A stretch of 64,000 bases of DNA. Origin: VBDM01 sp041496705. GTDB lineage: Bacteria > Pseudomonadota > Gammaproteobacteria > Burkholderiales > SG8-39. Positions 16,717 through 24,260 of this stretch are shown in pieces. The notes beneath the pieces were generated by a model that did not search any database, was not told the origin of the DNA, and was given only the letters and a program-made list of their open reading frames with translations. Location of the stretch: the NCBI GenBank assembly GCA_041496705.1, contig JBGQFD010000002.1:20755-84754 (forward strand), given 5' to 3'. Position 1 is the first letter of the stretch. Each line of letters begins with the position of its first letter. Made by a program: the position numbers and the translations under genes.

Positions 16717-17703
16717 TCAATCACGCTTGTGACCTCGGCCGCGCAGCACCTGCGCCAGCCCGGCCAGCCCGTGGGGCAGCAGCAGTGTCGCGAGCACGAC
16801 AAAGCCGCCCATGAACAGCTGCCAGTGCTTGCCGAGATTCACGCCCCCGCTTTCCGGCAGGCCCTGCAACCCGAGTTCGAGCAGCATCCAGATCGCCGCC
16901 CCAAGCGCCGGCCCGACGAGCGTCCCCATGCCACCGAGGATCACCATCATCATCAGCGCCGCCGACAGATGCCAGCCGAGCATTTCCGGATTCACGACCC
17001 CGTACTGCACCGCCGACAGGTATCCGGCGACCCCGGCGACCGCCCCCGCGATGACGAAGCACGCGAGCTTGTAGCTGAACGTCGGGTAGCCGAGCGACAG
17101 CATGCGGTGCTCGTTCACCCGAATGCCCGCGAGCACCCGGCCGAAGGGCGAGTTCAGGATCGTGCGCAGCAGCCAATAGGTGAGCGCCAGGAAAGCGAGG
17201 GCGAGGTAGTAGACATGCACGAAGTTTTCCAGATTGAAGACCTGCCACCCGCCGATCCTCGCCACCGGCCTCACGTCGATGTAGATGCCGTCGCTGCCAC
17301 CAGCGATCTTGGTGTCGAAAAAGAGGAAAAACAGCATCTGCGCGAACGCCAGCGTCACCATGATGAAATAGATGCCGCGGGTGCGCACCACGAAGAAGCC
17401 GATCACCAGCGCCAGCGCGGCGCTGGCGGCGACTGCCAACGGCAGCGACGTCCAGAAGCTCGCCGCCTGATACTGGGGCGTGAGCAGCGCCAGCGCGTAC
17501 CCGGCGGCGCCGTAGAACGCCGCGTGCCCGAAGGAAACGAGCCCGGTGTAGCCGAGCAGCAGATCCAGACTCATCGCCAGGATCGCCATGATCATGATCT
17601 TGGTGAAGATCTGCACGGTGAATTTCTCGCCGAAAAGCGGCAGCAGCGCCAGAGCGGCGAGCGTTGCAAGGACGGCGGCAACGGTTATCCGCGTCGCGCT
17701 CAT
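16717..17703 (-). CDS. livM: Branched-chain amino acid-type ABC permease, LivM
   Basis: A 328-residue integral membrane permease with about nine to ten hydrophobic helices. The landmarks are MSLDLLLGYTGLVSFGHAAF near residue 45 (the family motif after helix 2) and the AGVAGYLSAVQYG...LGGMGTLVGPALGA coupling region. The start is ATG 17703, which overlaps the LivH stop by four bases; a longer open frame upstream is read-through inside livH. It forms the permease heterodimer with LivH. Confidence 0.92.
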   Translation of the reverse strand: MSATRITVAAVLATLAALALLPLFGEKFTVQIFTKIMIMAILAMSLDLLLGYTGLVSFGHAAFYGAAGYALALLTPQYQAASFWTSLPLAVAASAALALVIGFFVVRTRGIYFIMVTLAFAQMLFFLFFDTKIAGGSDGIYIDVRPVARIGGWQVFNLENFVHVYYLALAFLALTYWLLRTILNSPFGRVLAGIRVNEHRMLSLGYPTFSYKLACFVIAGAVAGVAGYLSAVQYGVVNPEMLGWHLSAALMMMVILGGMGTLVGPALGAAIWMLLELGLQGLPESGGVNLGKHWQLFMGGFVVLATLLLPHGLAGLAQVLRGRGHKRD

Positions 17704-18596
17704 GGCCGCCGTCCGAAGACGCCTTCGGGCCGCCACAGCAGCACGATCGCCATCAGCAGGTAGACCGTCATGCTGGAAAGCTCCGGAAGCAGCTTCACGC
17801 CGGCGACCTCCAGGTGCAGCACTTTGCCGAAGGTATCCACCAGCCCGATCAGGAGCGAGGCGAGCATCGCGCCTTTTACCGATCCCATGCCGCCGATAAC
17901 GATGACGACGAAGCACACGATCAGCACCTGGTTGCCCATTCCGGGAAAAACGGCAGACACCGGGGAGGCGATCATCCCGGCCAGAGCCGCCAGGGTGATG
18001 CCCGCGGCGAACACCAGCCGGTAGACGAGCCGCACGTCGATGCCCAGCGATTGCACCATTTCGCGGTTGGCCGAGCCGGCGCGGATGATCATTCCCAGTC
18101 GCGTCTTCTGGATGACCCACACCATCAGCCCGGCGACGACCAGGCACACCGCGGAGATCCACAGACGATACACCGGGTAGCTTTGCGTCTCGGTGAGCGG
18201 GATGGAGGCCGACAGGACCTCCGGTATCGGCACGCCGCGCACGTCATCCCCCCAGAGCAGGCTGCGCAGCTCCTCGAAAATAAGGATGAGGCCGTAGGTC
18301 AGCAGCACCTGGTACAGGTGGTCGCGATCGTAGAGTTTCCGGATGAGCAGGACCTCCAGCAGCAGGCCGAGGACGAGGGTGATCGCGATCCCCGCCGGGA
18401 GCGCGATCCAGAAGCTCCCGAGCCCTCCGACGAGCGACCAGGCGAGATACGCCCCGATCATGTAGAAGCTGCCGTGCGCGACGTTGATGATTCCCATGAT
18501 GCCGAACACCAGCGTCAGTCCGCTCGACACGAGGAAGAGCAGCAGTCCGTACTGCACCCCGTTCAGCAGCTGGATGAGGAAAGTATGGAAATCCAT
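17700..18596 (-). CDS. livH: Branched-chain amino acid-type ABC permease, LivH
   Basis: A 298-residue permease with about eight hydrophobic helices, LLFLVSSGLTLVFGIMGIIN at the N-terminus and the coupling segment VVIVIGGMGSVKGAMLASLL near residue 235. It is translationally coupled to LivM and lies 95 bases downstream of the binding-protein gene. The length and topology are normal for the family. Confidence 0.92.
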   Translation of the reverse strand: MDFHTFLIQLLNGVQYGLLLFLVSSGLTLVFGIMGIINVAHGSFYMIGAYLAWSLVGGLGSFWIALPAGIAITLVLGLLLEVLLIRKLYDRDHLYQVLLTYGLILIFEELRSLLWGDDVRGVPIPEVLSASIPLTETQSYPVYRLWISAVCLVVAGLMVWVIQKTRLGMIIRAGSANREMVQSLGIDVRLVYRLVFAAGITLAALAGMIASPVSAVFPGMGNQVLIVCFVVIVIGGMGSVKGAMLASLLIGLVDTFGKVLHLEVAGVKLLPELSSMTVYLLMAIVLLWRPEGVFGRRP

Positions 18597-18691
18597 GCGC
18601 GCCGACCGCCGCTATGCTGCACCCATGCTCGCGCGGCCGGCAGCGTGGCTCGCCGGTTGCGCCAGCTCGGGCCAAACCGCCCCCTACCGGC

Positions 18692-19891
18692 TCAGCCGAT
18701 CTTGCAGGCCGCCATCGCCGCCGGGTCGTCGTCGAGCGCCTTGACCGCCACGCCCGAAACCTTGTTGTCGGTCCCGCTCACCTTGCGCAGATAGATGTCC
18801 TGGACCGGGTTGTGCGCCCGGGACAGGCGCCACTTGCCGCGCGGACTGTCCACGGTGGTCTTTTCCATGGCGGCAATGAGTTCCTTCTTCCTCGAAGCGT
18901 CGCCGTTGACCGCCTTGAGCCCGGCGGCGAGCAGCAGGCCGCTGTCGTAGCCCTGAACGGCGTATACGTCGGGCTGCAACTTGTAGGTCTTGGCGTAGGC
19001 GAGCCGGAATTCATTGTCGCGCTTGGTGTTCAGATTGTCGGCGTAGTGAAGCGCCGTCTCTACGCCCTGCGCGGAGCTGCCCACCGCCTCCAGCACCCCG
19101 TCGGTGAGAAAACCCGTGCCGGTGAGCGGGATCTTGTCCTTCAGGCCCGCCTGCGCGTAGTCCCTCAAGAATTTCGCCGCGCCGCCGCCGGCAAAAAAAG
19201 CGAACACGGCGTCGGGCTTGGCCGCCGCAATCTCGGTCAGCAGGGGCTGAAACTCCACGTTCGGGAACGGCAGCCAGATCTCCTTCGCGATCTTGCCGGC
19301 GCCCTTGCCAAACCCGTCCTTGAAGCCCTTCACCATCTCTTCACCGGCGGCGTAGCGCCAGGTGATCGTCACGACGCTCTTGACGTTCTTGCGCTGCGCG
19401 AGCGCCACGCCCATCCCGTAGCCGTTCTGCCAGTTGGAGAACGAAGTGCGGAAGATGTTAGGCGCGCACAGGGCCCCGGTCGCGACGCCAACGCCGGCGT
19501 TGGGGATGATGTGCAGGGTGCCGGATTCCCGTGTCACGCGGATCATGGCCGCGGCGACCCCCGAATGCACCGTGCCGAGCACCACGTCGACCTTGTCGCG
19601 GTTCACCAGGCGATTGACGTTATCGGTCGCCTTGGCCGGCTCGGATTCGTCGTCCACTTTGAAAAACTCGACTTCCCGCCCGCCGAACTTTCCGCCGGCC
19701 TCCTGGAGCGCGAGGCGGAACCCGTTCTCGATGGCGACGCCGAGCGGCGCGAACGTACCGGTGTAGGGCAGCATCAGCCCGATCTTGATTTTCGCACCCT
19801 GCGCGAACGCCAGTGCGGGAACAACCAACTCCGCTCCCGCGACTGCGGCGCCGGCCGCGGCCCCCTTGAGAAACCTGCGACGCTTGATCAT
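18692..19891 (-). CDS. livK: Branched-chain-type ABC substrate-binding protein (LivK-like)
   Basis: A 399-residue periplasmic binding protein. It begins MIKRRRFLKG, a Tat-like RR motif, followed by an alanine-rich hydrophobic stretch and cleavage near ALAFAQG. The mature part follows the LivJ/K-type fold: IGLMLPYTGTFAPLG, VDVVLGTVHSGVAA, AVQGYDSGLLLAAGLKAV. AAGGAGGG lies ahead of ATG 19891. It is the first gene of the liv unit. Its relatives near aromatic genes often bind benzoate-like acids or amides, so the ligand may not be an amino acid. Confidence 0.88.
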   Translation of the reverse strand: MIKRRRFLKGAAAGAAVAGAELVVPALAFAQGAKIKIGLMLPYTGTFAPLGVAIENGFRLALQEAGGKFGGREVEFFKVDDESEPAKATDNVNRLVNRDKVDVVLGTVHSGVAAAMIRVTRESGTLHIIPNAGVGVATGALCAPNIFRTSFSNWQNGYGMGVALAQRKNVKSVVTITWRYAAGEEMVKGFKDGFGKGAGKIAKEIWLPFPNVEFQPLLTEIAAAKPDAVFAFFAGGGAAKFLRDYAQAGLKDKIPLTGTGFLTDGVLEAVGSSAQGVETALHYADNLNTKRDNEFRLAYAKTYKLQPDVYAVQGYDSGLLLAAGLKAVNGDASRKKELIAAMEKTTVDSPRGKWRLSRAHNPVQDIYLRKVSGTDNKVSGVAVKALDDDPAAMAACKIG

Positions 19892-20168
19892 CGTTCCCTC
19901 CTTGTTTAGAGCGTTGCGTTCATTCTACGGAAATAAGCTCCCATCAGCGAGCCCGCAGAATCCGAGTTCAGCCCTCACTGCGCCTCTCCGACAGGATCGC
20001 TCATCCTACAAGGACAGGCCCCTGATAGGACAGCGACGTTTCGATCGCCAGCCCCACAGAGAGCACGCGCTCGTCCTCGCCGGAAAACCCCACGACCATG
20101 AACCCGACCGGAGCCTCGCGGGCAGGCTGGATCGGCAGGGTGATGTAGTCGGCCGCAAGGACGGACTT
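19870..20168. repeat. Direct repeat copy A (livK start plus amidase 3' remnant)
   Basis: Copy A pairs with copy B at 23797-24260. 19870-19903 (livK start and ribosome-binding site) matches 23797-23830 with one mismatch. 19943-20142 matches 23834-24033 with 3 mismatches in 200. 20143-20168 matches 24235-24260 exactly. Copy A has 37 extra bases after the ribosome-binding site (19904-19940). Confidence 0.9.
19943..20168 (-). pseudogene. Amidase remnant (3' end, internal deletion)
   Basis: A broken copy of the 3' end of the amidase gene that is intact at 23892-25268. It retains codons for about residues 337-345 joined directly to about 413-458. The join corresponds to a 201-base in-frame deletion of the segment intact at 24034-24234. 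There is no upstream coding part, so it cannot be functional. It sits just upstream of livK on the same strand, which shows that an amidase gene once preceded livK. Confidence 0.88.
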
Positions 20169-20454
20169 ATTTATCACTAGACTCGCTCCGATCGCCCCCG
20201 CTCGGGCGTGCGCAGGGGCGCGGAACTAAGCATAAGACCGATTGCGCACCGCACAGGACAGCTTCGAGCACCGGATTGCCGCGCCCCGGCGAGCCATCCC
20301 GGCTTCGGCAGTGAATTGATTCTGGTATCCGTAGGCAGCTGAGGGATGTGGGCGAGCTGGCATGCACAGCGTGGTACGCCGTGCATGTCCGCTTATCTCC
20401 CAATGCGACAACCGCGACGCAGCACGGCTGCGCGCCGTGCCGCGTCGCGTTTCC
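20169..20454. other. Gap between amidase remnant and tannase gene
   Basis: About 290 bases outside the repeat. The only open frame here (minus strand, about 78 codons) is rich in Cys/Ser/Arg without recognisable features, and I do not accept it as a gene. The distal end holds the hairpin listed separately. Confidence 0.5.
20414..20448 (-). terminator. Strong hairpin just downstream of the tannase gene
   Basis: Arms 20414-20427 and 20435-20448 pair over 13 of 14 positions (one A-C mismatch) around a 7-base loop, starting 6 bases after the tannase stop. The T-run on the minus strand is poor, so it is terminator-like rather than a textbook example. Confidence 0.5.
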
Positions 20455-22395
20455 TCAGTCAGCGCACACGTAGCTCGAAGCGACGTTAATGTCGCCGCTG
20501 ACCCACTCTGCCTTCTTGGGATAGAGACAGATAGGTCTCGACTTGGCCACCGGGAATGTCGGCGTGACGGCGGATGAAATGTCGATCCGCGTCGGAGCGA
20601 TACCCTTTTCCACCCAATTGGTAAGCACGTCGTAAAGCTGCTGCGTACCGGCTGCCGCGGTACCTGGCAGCGGGGGATTGGCGGTCGGATTGGTCGTCCC
20701 GTTGCCCAAGCCGTGCGTCATTCCGGGCACCAGGAAGAAGCGATAGAACTTCTGGACCGCTCTCAAGCCGCCCATCTCCCTCACCACCCGGTGGTAGTAG
20801 TTGATCGATCCCTGGGGCATGATCAGGATATCAGCCAGGCCATGGTAGAGCAGCATCTTCCCACCCGCGTCCCTGAACCGCCTGAGGTCGGGATTGTCGG
20901 TGTTGATGTCGGCAAAGCTCGGCTGCAACAACACCCCCTCATCATAGGCGGCGGCCAACTGGGCGTAAGACAGGTTCATCCAGCCATTGGCGCCGTTGCC
21001 CGTTGGATTGATGAACGAGGGCGTCGCCAGGGTCGGATTCTGCATTTCCAGCGCTACCATGTCGGTCGAGATAGGGAATGGACCGAAAGGGAACGGAGCG
21101 AAAGAACTACCCGCCAGAAGCCCCGCGTTCGTACCCCGGGTGAGCCCGTACCAGAGCTGATGGCCGTTGATAGTCAGCGACCAGCTATTGTCCACATCCG
21201 GCGAGGGAGCAGTGCCGTTTCTGGTCTGCCCATACCAGATCTTGTTCATGGCCTCGGCTTGCACCGACGTCACGCAGTTCGCGGTCGTATTGTTTCCCCC
21301 GCTCGCCGTGCACAGCACGTTCGCGTCGTGCGCCGGGCCGTAGCGGCACTCCGACGGGTCCGGGATGTAGCCGAGATGCTGGCCATTCACCAGGTCGCAG
21401 GCATTGATTGCGGCGTTGCCGAGCAGCGTGAGCTGGCCCGAGGTGAGCGGAACGCCACCCAGGTCGCGCTGGTACACGATCTGCGGATACAGCTCGTTGG
21501 TGATGAATCGCGTCCAGTTGATGGCCGGCGCCCCCGCGAGGATCCCGTCGAAGTCGGTCGGATGCTCCTGCGCTTCCTTGTGACCCTGCCGGCCACCGGT
21601 TGAGAAGCCGTCCCAATAGGCGTATTTCGCATGCCTGCCGTAATAGGCTTTGGTGAGCGCCTTCGTCTTCACGGCCATCTCATGGATGCCGCGCTGCGCG
21701 AAGTCGTTCCACAACACCCTGTTGATCGTGCCATCCGGATTCATGGCGAACGATCCGCCGTTCGCGGCGTTGGTGTGGCCCGTGTCCGCGGATGCCGAGA
21801 CAGCACCTTCGAGCGTCGCGGCGATCATAGGAGTGGATGTCGGGCCGCCCGCGCCTCCGGCCCCGGCCAGCAGCGTCACTGACGATTGCACGCCACCCGC
21901 CCAGCCGCCGCCGCCGATTACGTGAATGCGATGGTTCCAGTTCGCCGGCGAGGGTAACCACACCTCGATGCCGATACCTGCAGAGGTCGACGGTGCGCCC
22001 GCCGGACCCGGATTTCCCGGTCCCACCAGCAGCTTCACGACGCATACATCGTTTGCCGCCGTCGGCGGCGGAGGCGTTGCCGGCGTGCCTGAAAGCGCGA
22101 GTGCGTCCCCCTTCTTGAAAGCCTTGACAAGCAGCACGGTGGTGAGCGAGTCGGGCTGGAACTCGGTCTTCATCGTGTCGTCACATACCAGCAGCTTATG
22201 CTTATGTTTGTGGCTGTCTTTGTCCCCGTCTCTGTCCCCATCGCTCTGCGCCTTACCGTCGTCGTACTTCATGTCATCAGCAAGGGCGTGAACCGGAACA
22301 CAGGCAAAGGCGGCCGCCGCGAGCATTGCCAGAATCTTCTTCGCTGTGGTGCTCCGCTCAGATAAAAGACTCAACTGCTTGATCCCAGCATCCAT
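20455..22395 (-). CDS. Tannase/feruloyl esterase-family protein, secreted
   Basis: A 646-residue exported serine esterase. ATG 22395 is preceded by AGGAGAAG, and a signal peptide ends near residue 38 (VPVHALAD). The longer open frame upstream has no such signal. Next comes an unusual charged stretch (about residues 42-67) of repeated Asp-Gly/Asp-Arg and an alternating His-Lys run. The catalytic Ser is near residue 265 in GFSTGGRQG, with the Asp in GLADILI and the His in PGMTHG. The Cys residues that normally flank the Ser and His (the CS-D-HC disulfide) are both absent, replaced by Phe and Gly. It is divergent from an AraC regulator and inserted between livK and the amidase. It probably cleaves an aromatic ester outside the cytosol. 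Confidence 0.85.
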   Translation of the reverse strand: MDAGIKQLSLLSERSTTAKKILAMLAAAAFACVPVHALADDMKYDDGKAQSDGDRDGDKDSHKHKHKLLVCDDTMKTEFQPDSLTTVLLVKAFKKGDALALSGTPATPPPPTAANDVCVVKLLVGPGNPGPAGAPSTSAGIGIEVWLPSPANWNHRIHVIGGGGWAGGVQSSVTLLAGAGGAGGPTSTPMIAATLEGAVSASADTGHTNAANGGSFAMNPDGTINRVLWNDFAQRGIHEMAVKTKALTKAYYGRHAKYAYWDGFSTGGRQGHKEAQEHPTDFDGILAGAPAINWTRFITNELYPQIVYQRDLGGVPLTSGQLTLLGNAAINACDLVNGQHLGYIPDPSECRYGPAHDANVLCTASGGNNTTANCVTSVQAEAMNKIWYGQTRNGTAPSPDVDNSWSLTINGHQLWYGLTRGTNAGLLAGSSFAPFPFGPFPISTDMVALEMQNPTLATPSFINPTGNGANGWMNLSYAQLAAAYDEGVLLQPSFADINTDNPDLRRFRDAGGKMLLYHGLADILIMPQGSINYYHRVVREMGGLRAVQKFYRFFLVPGMTHGLGNGTTNPTANPPLPGTAAAGTQQLYDVLTNWVEKGIAPTRIDISSAVTPTFPVAKSRPICLYPKKAEWVSGDINVASSYVCAD

Positions 22396-22615
22396 ACACT
22401 TCTCCTTTTCGTTGTATTGCCGCTGCATGATGTGGCCTCCGACGGCTCCATGTTTGTTATGCGTCCGTGCGGCCGAGAACTTCCTGCCGTCGTGTCCCCA
22501 GCGTATGATAAGCAGGGAACGCATAGGTAGATGGCGTCGCGGCAAAGATTGGCGATAAGTGAAATCCACGCATGTCGATTTCGGTTATGGCCAGCGGAGA
22601 CGGGAGGTCGCCAAT
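22396..22615. promoter_or_regulatory. Divergent promoter region between tannase and araC-type genes
   Basis: A 220-base spacer between two outward-facing starts, with a ribosome-binding site at each end (AGGAGAAG for the esterase, GGGAGGT for the regulator). It is the natural place for an AraC-type operator; I could not identify a confident -35/-10 pair or direct repeat. Confidence 0.5.
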
Positions 22616-23542
22616 ATGGATCGCCAGCCCCCAGAACCTTCGGCTTTCAGTCATTTTCTCACGACAAACTATCCGGCAGAACCCGATTACGTCGTGCACG
22701 GCCCGGGTGGCAACGTCATCGCTGCCAAGTGGCATCGCCCGGCCTCGCGCAACGCGATGCAAGTGGTATTGGCGCAAAACACGCTGATGTATCACGTCGG
22801 GGGGTCGACTTCGGTCGCAAAAACCGTGGACGGTCGTTGCATCGGCACGCGCTCGCAACACCGATCGGTGACCTTCAGTCCGAGAGACGAGCCCAGTGAA
22901 TGGGTCCGAGGCGGCGTCTGCGAGGTGATGCACGTCTACATCGCGCCGTCACTCATACAACGATACGCCGACGAGAATCTCGCCTGCTCGGCCCCGCCGG
23001 AGATCGATCCCATATTCGCCGTCCGCGATCCCTGGCTGCAGAGCTATTTCATGATGCTGCAGAGCGAATTCGAAACATTTGGTGGAAGCAGCAAGGACCC
23101 CGAGGCGCTGCTCCTGACGCAGTCGACGGAGCTGTTGATACGACATCTGGTCTGCTGGCATTCGAACGTGTCGCAGAATGGCCGAAGACGGGTGGTGACG
23201 GCGGCCGCGCCACATCCCCTGGCGCCGCGGCACCTGGCGCGAGTCCTCGCCTACATCGACGCCGACATCGGCCGCGACATCGCGCTTGCCGATCTCGCGC
23301 AGCTTGTCGGCGTTTCCAGAGATCATTTCATTCGAAGCTTTCGCGCCGCTACTCAGCGAACGCCTTATGCTTATCTGGTCGAGCGCCGCCTCGCCCATGC
23401 CGTCGACGCGCTGAGGCACAGCACGATGTCAGTCGAGCGAATCGCGCGCGATGCGGGCTTCAAGAGCGCACCCGGATTCTCCAACGCATTCAAAAAACAC
23501 TATGGAATGTCCCCAAGCATGTTCAGAGCCCGGTCACACTGA
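22616..23542 (+). CDS. AraC-family transcriptional regulator
   Basis: A 308-residue regulator. The N-terminal part (about 1-190) resembles the AraC-binding-domain-like region of the AraC/XylS group, including FSPRDEPSEWVRGG. The C-terminal part holds two helix-turn-helix motifs (about 205-305): IALADLAQLVGVSRDHFIRSF and RIARDAGFKSAPGFSNAFKKHYG. I chose ATG 22616 because GGGAGGT lies about 8 bases upstream; an ATG 57 bases earlier lacks it. It is divergent from the esterase gene and is probably its activator. Confidence 0.87.
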   Translation: MDRQPPEPSAFSHFLTTNYPAEPDYVVHGPGGNVIAAKWHRPASRNAMQVVLAQNTLMYHVGGSTSVAKTVDGRCIGTRSQHRSVTFSPRDEPSEWVRGGVCEVMHVYIAPSLIQRYADENLACSAPPEIDPIFAVRDPWLQSYFMMLQSEFETFGGSSKDPEALLLTQSTELLIRHLVCWHSNVSQNGRRRVVTAAAPHPLAPRHLARVLAYIDADIGRDIALADLAQLVGVSRDHFIRSFRAATQRTPYAYLVERRLAHAVDALRHSTMSVERIARDAGFKSAPGFSNAFKKHYGMSPSMFRARSH

Positions 23543-23580
23543 CGGCGCTCGATTTAGCTATGTCCTTTGCCCGAGGGGGC

Positions 23581-23725
23581 GTTGCGTTGTAGTCGCGGGG
23601 GATCTTGACGCTCGGCAGGCTGACCGAAATGGTCGGCGATGCTTCAGGACGGCACGGCGGCCCTTCCCTGTTCGCGCTGACCGGCATTGTTCGCTTCCGG
23701 GCGCCGAGCGTCAAGAAGCTCCGAA
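23581..23725 (-). pseudogene. Fragment of a benzoate-CoA ligase 5' region
   Basis: On the minus strand this stretch encodes KIPRDYNA, the conserved N-terminal IPRDYNA motif of benzoate-CoA ligases, preceded by leader sequence. It aligns at the DNA level with 55111-55253, the start and upstream region of the intact ligase gene in this window, including a shared GGCATTGTTCGCT stretch, with clear divergence. The reading frame is lost after the motif. I read it as a remnant of a second ligase gene. No length beyond about 145 bases can be aligned by eye. Confidence 0.7.
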
Positions 23726-23818
23726 ACTCGCTTGCCCCGGTGCTCTCTCCAGACGACGAAACAGGAGTGCACAAACGATCGCCAGACCGGGTAGCTGAAA
23801 CTTGCGACGCTTGATCAT
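23711..23818 (-). pseudogene. Truncated 5' fragment of a livK-like gene
   Basis: Starting at ATG 23818, with the same upstream AAGGAGGG as livK, the frame reads MIKRRKF, matching livK MIKRRRF, then diverges and stops after 35 codons. The first 22 bases of coding sequence and the ribosome-binding site match livK with one mismatch. It is the livK side of repeat copy B. It could be translated, but only as a short peptide with a signal-like hydrophobic run. Confidence 0.7.
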
Positions 23819-24260
23819 CGTTCCCTCCTTCCTATCAGCGAGCCCGCAGAATCCGAGTTCAGCCCTCACTACGCCTCTCCGACAGGATCGCTCATCCTAC
23901 AAGGACAGGCCCCTGATAGGACAGCGACGTTTCGATCGCCAGCCCCACAGAGAGCACGCGCTCGTCCTCGCCGGAAAACCCCACGACCATGAGCCCGACC
24001 GGAGCCTCGCGGGCGGGCTGGATCGGCAGGGTGAGCGCGCAGCCGTCCAGGAAGTTGATCAGGCTGGTATTGCGTAGCATGTTGCCATTCGCGAGGCGAA
24101 ACGTGTCCGCGTCCTTGTCCAGTTGCGCGATGGGCGGCGCGATGCGCGGCACGGTGGGCATGAGGAGCGCGTCGACCGCGTAGTTCTCCCTGGAAAAGCT
24201 GTGCGCGAGGCGCGCCCGGGTCGCCAGCAACTCGATGTAGTCGGCCGCAAGGACGGACTT
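23797..24260. repeat. Direct repeat copy B (livK start plus intact amidase 3' end)
   Basis: Partner of copy A, in the same orientation about 3.9 kb away. It contains the truncated livK start followed without interruption by the complete amidase 3' end, and retains the 201 bases (24034-24234) missing from copy A. The two copies bracket the tannase and AraC genes. Confidence 0.9.

Noticed and set aside
17704..18162. N-terminal extension of livM to 18162
   Set aside because: The extension lies wholly inside livH in another frame, and its residues are Arg/Gly-rich. The ATGA overlap at 17700-17703 gives a natural start.
20167..20403. Minus-strand open frame of about 78 codons between the amidase remnant and tannase
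   Set aside because: The composition looks random (Cys/Ser/Arg/Pro-rich), several starts are equally poor, and it begins inside a region without other coding signals.
19870..24260. Insertion-sequence transposition as the source of the tannase cassette
   Set aside because: No transposase, terminal inverted repeats or short target duplication is visible. The flanking repeats are long host-gene segments, which points to recombination or duplication instead.
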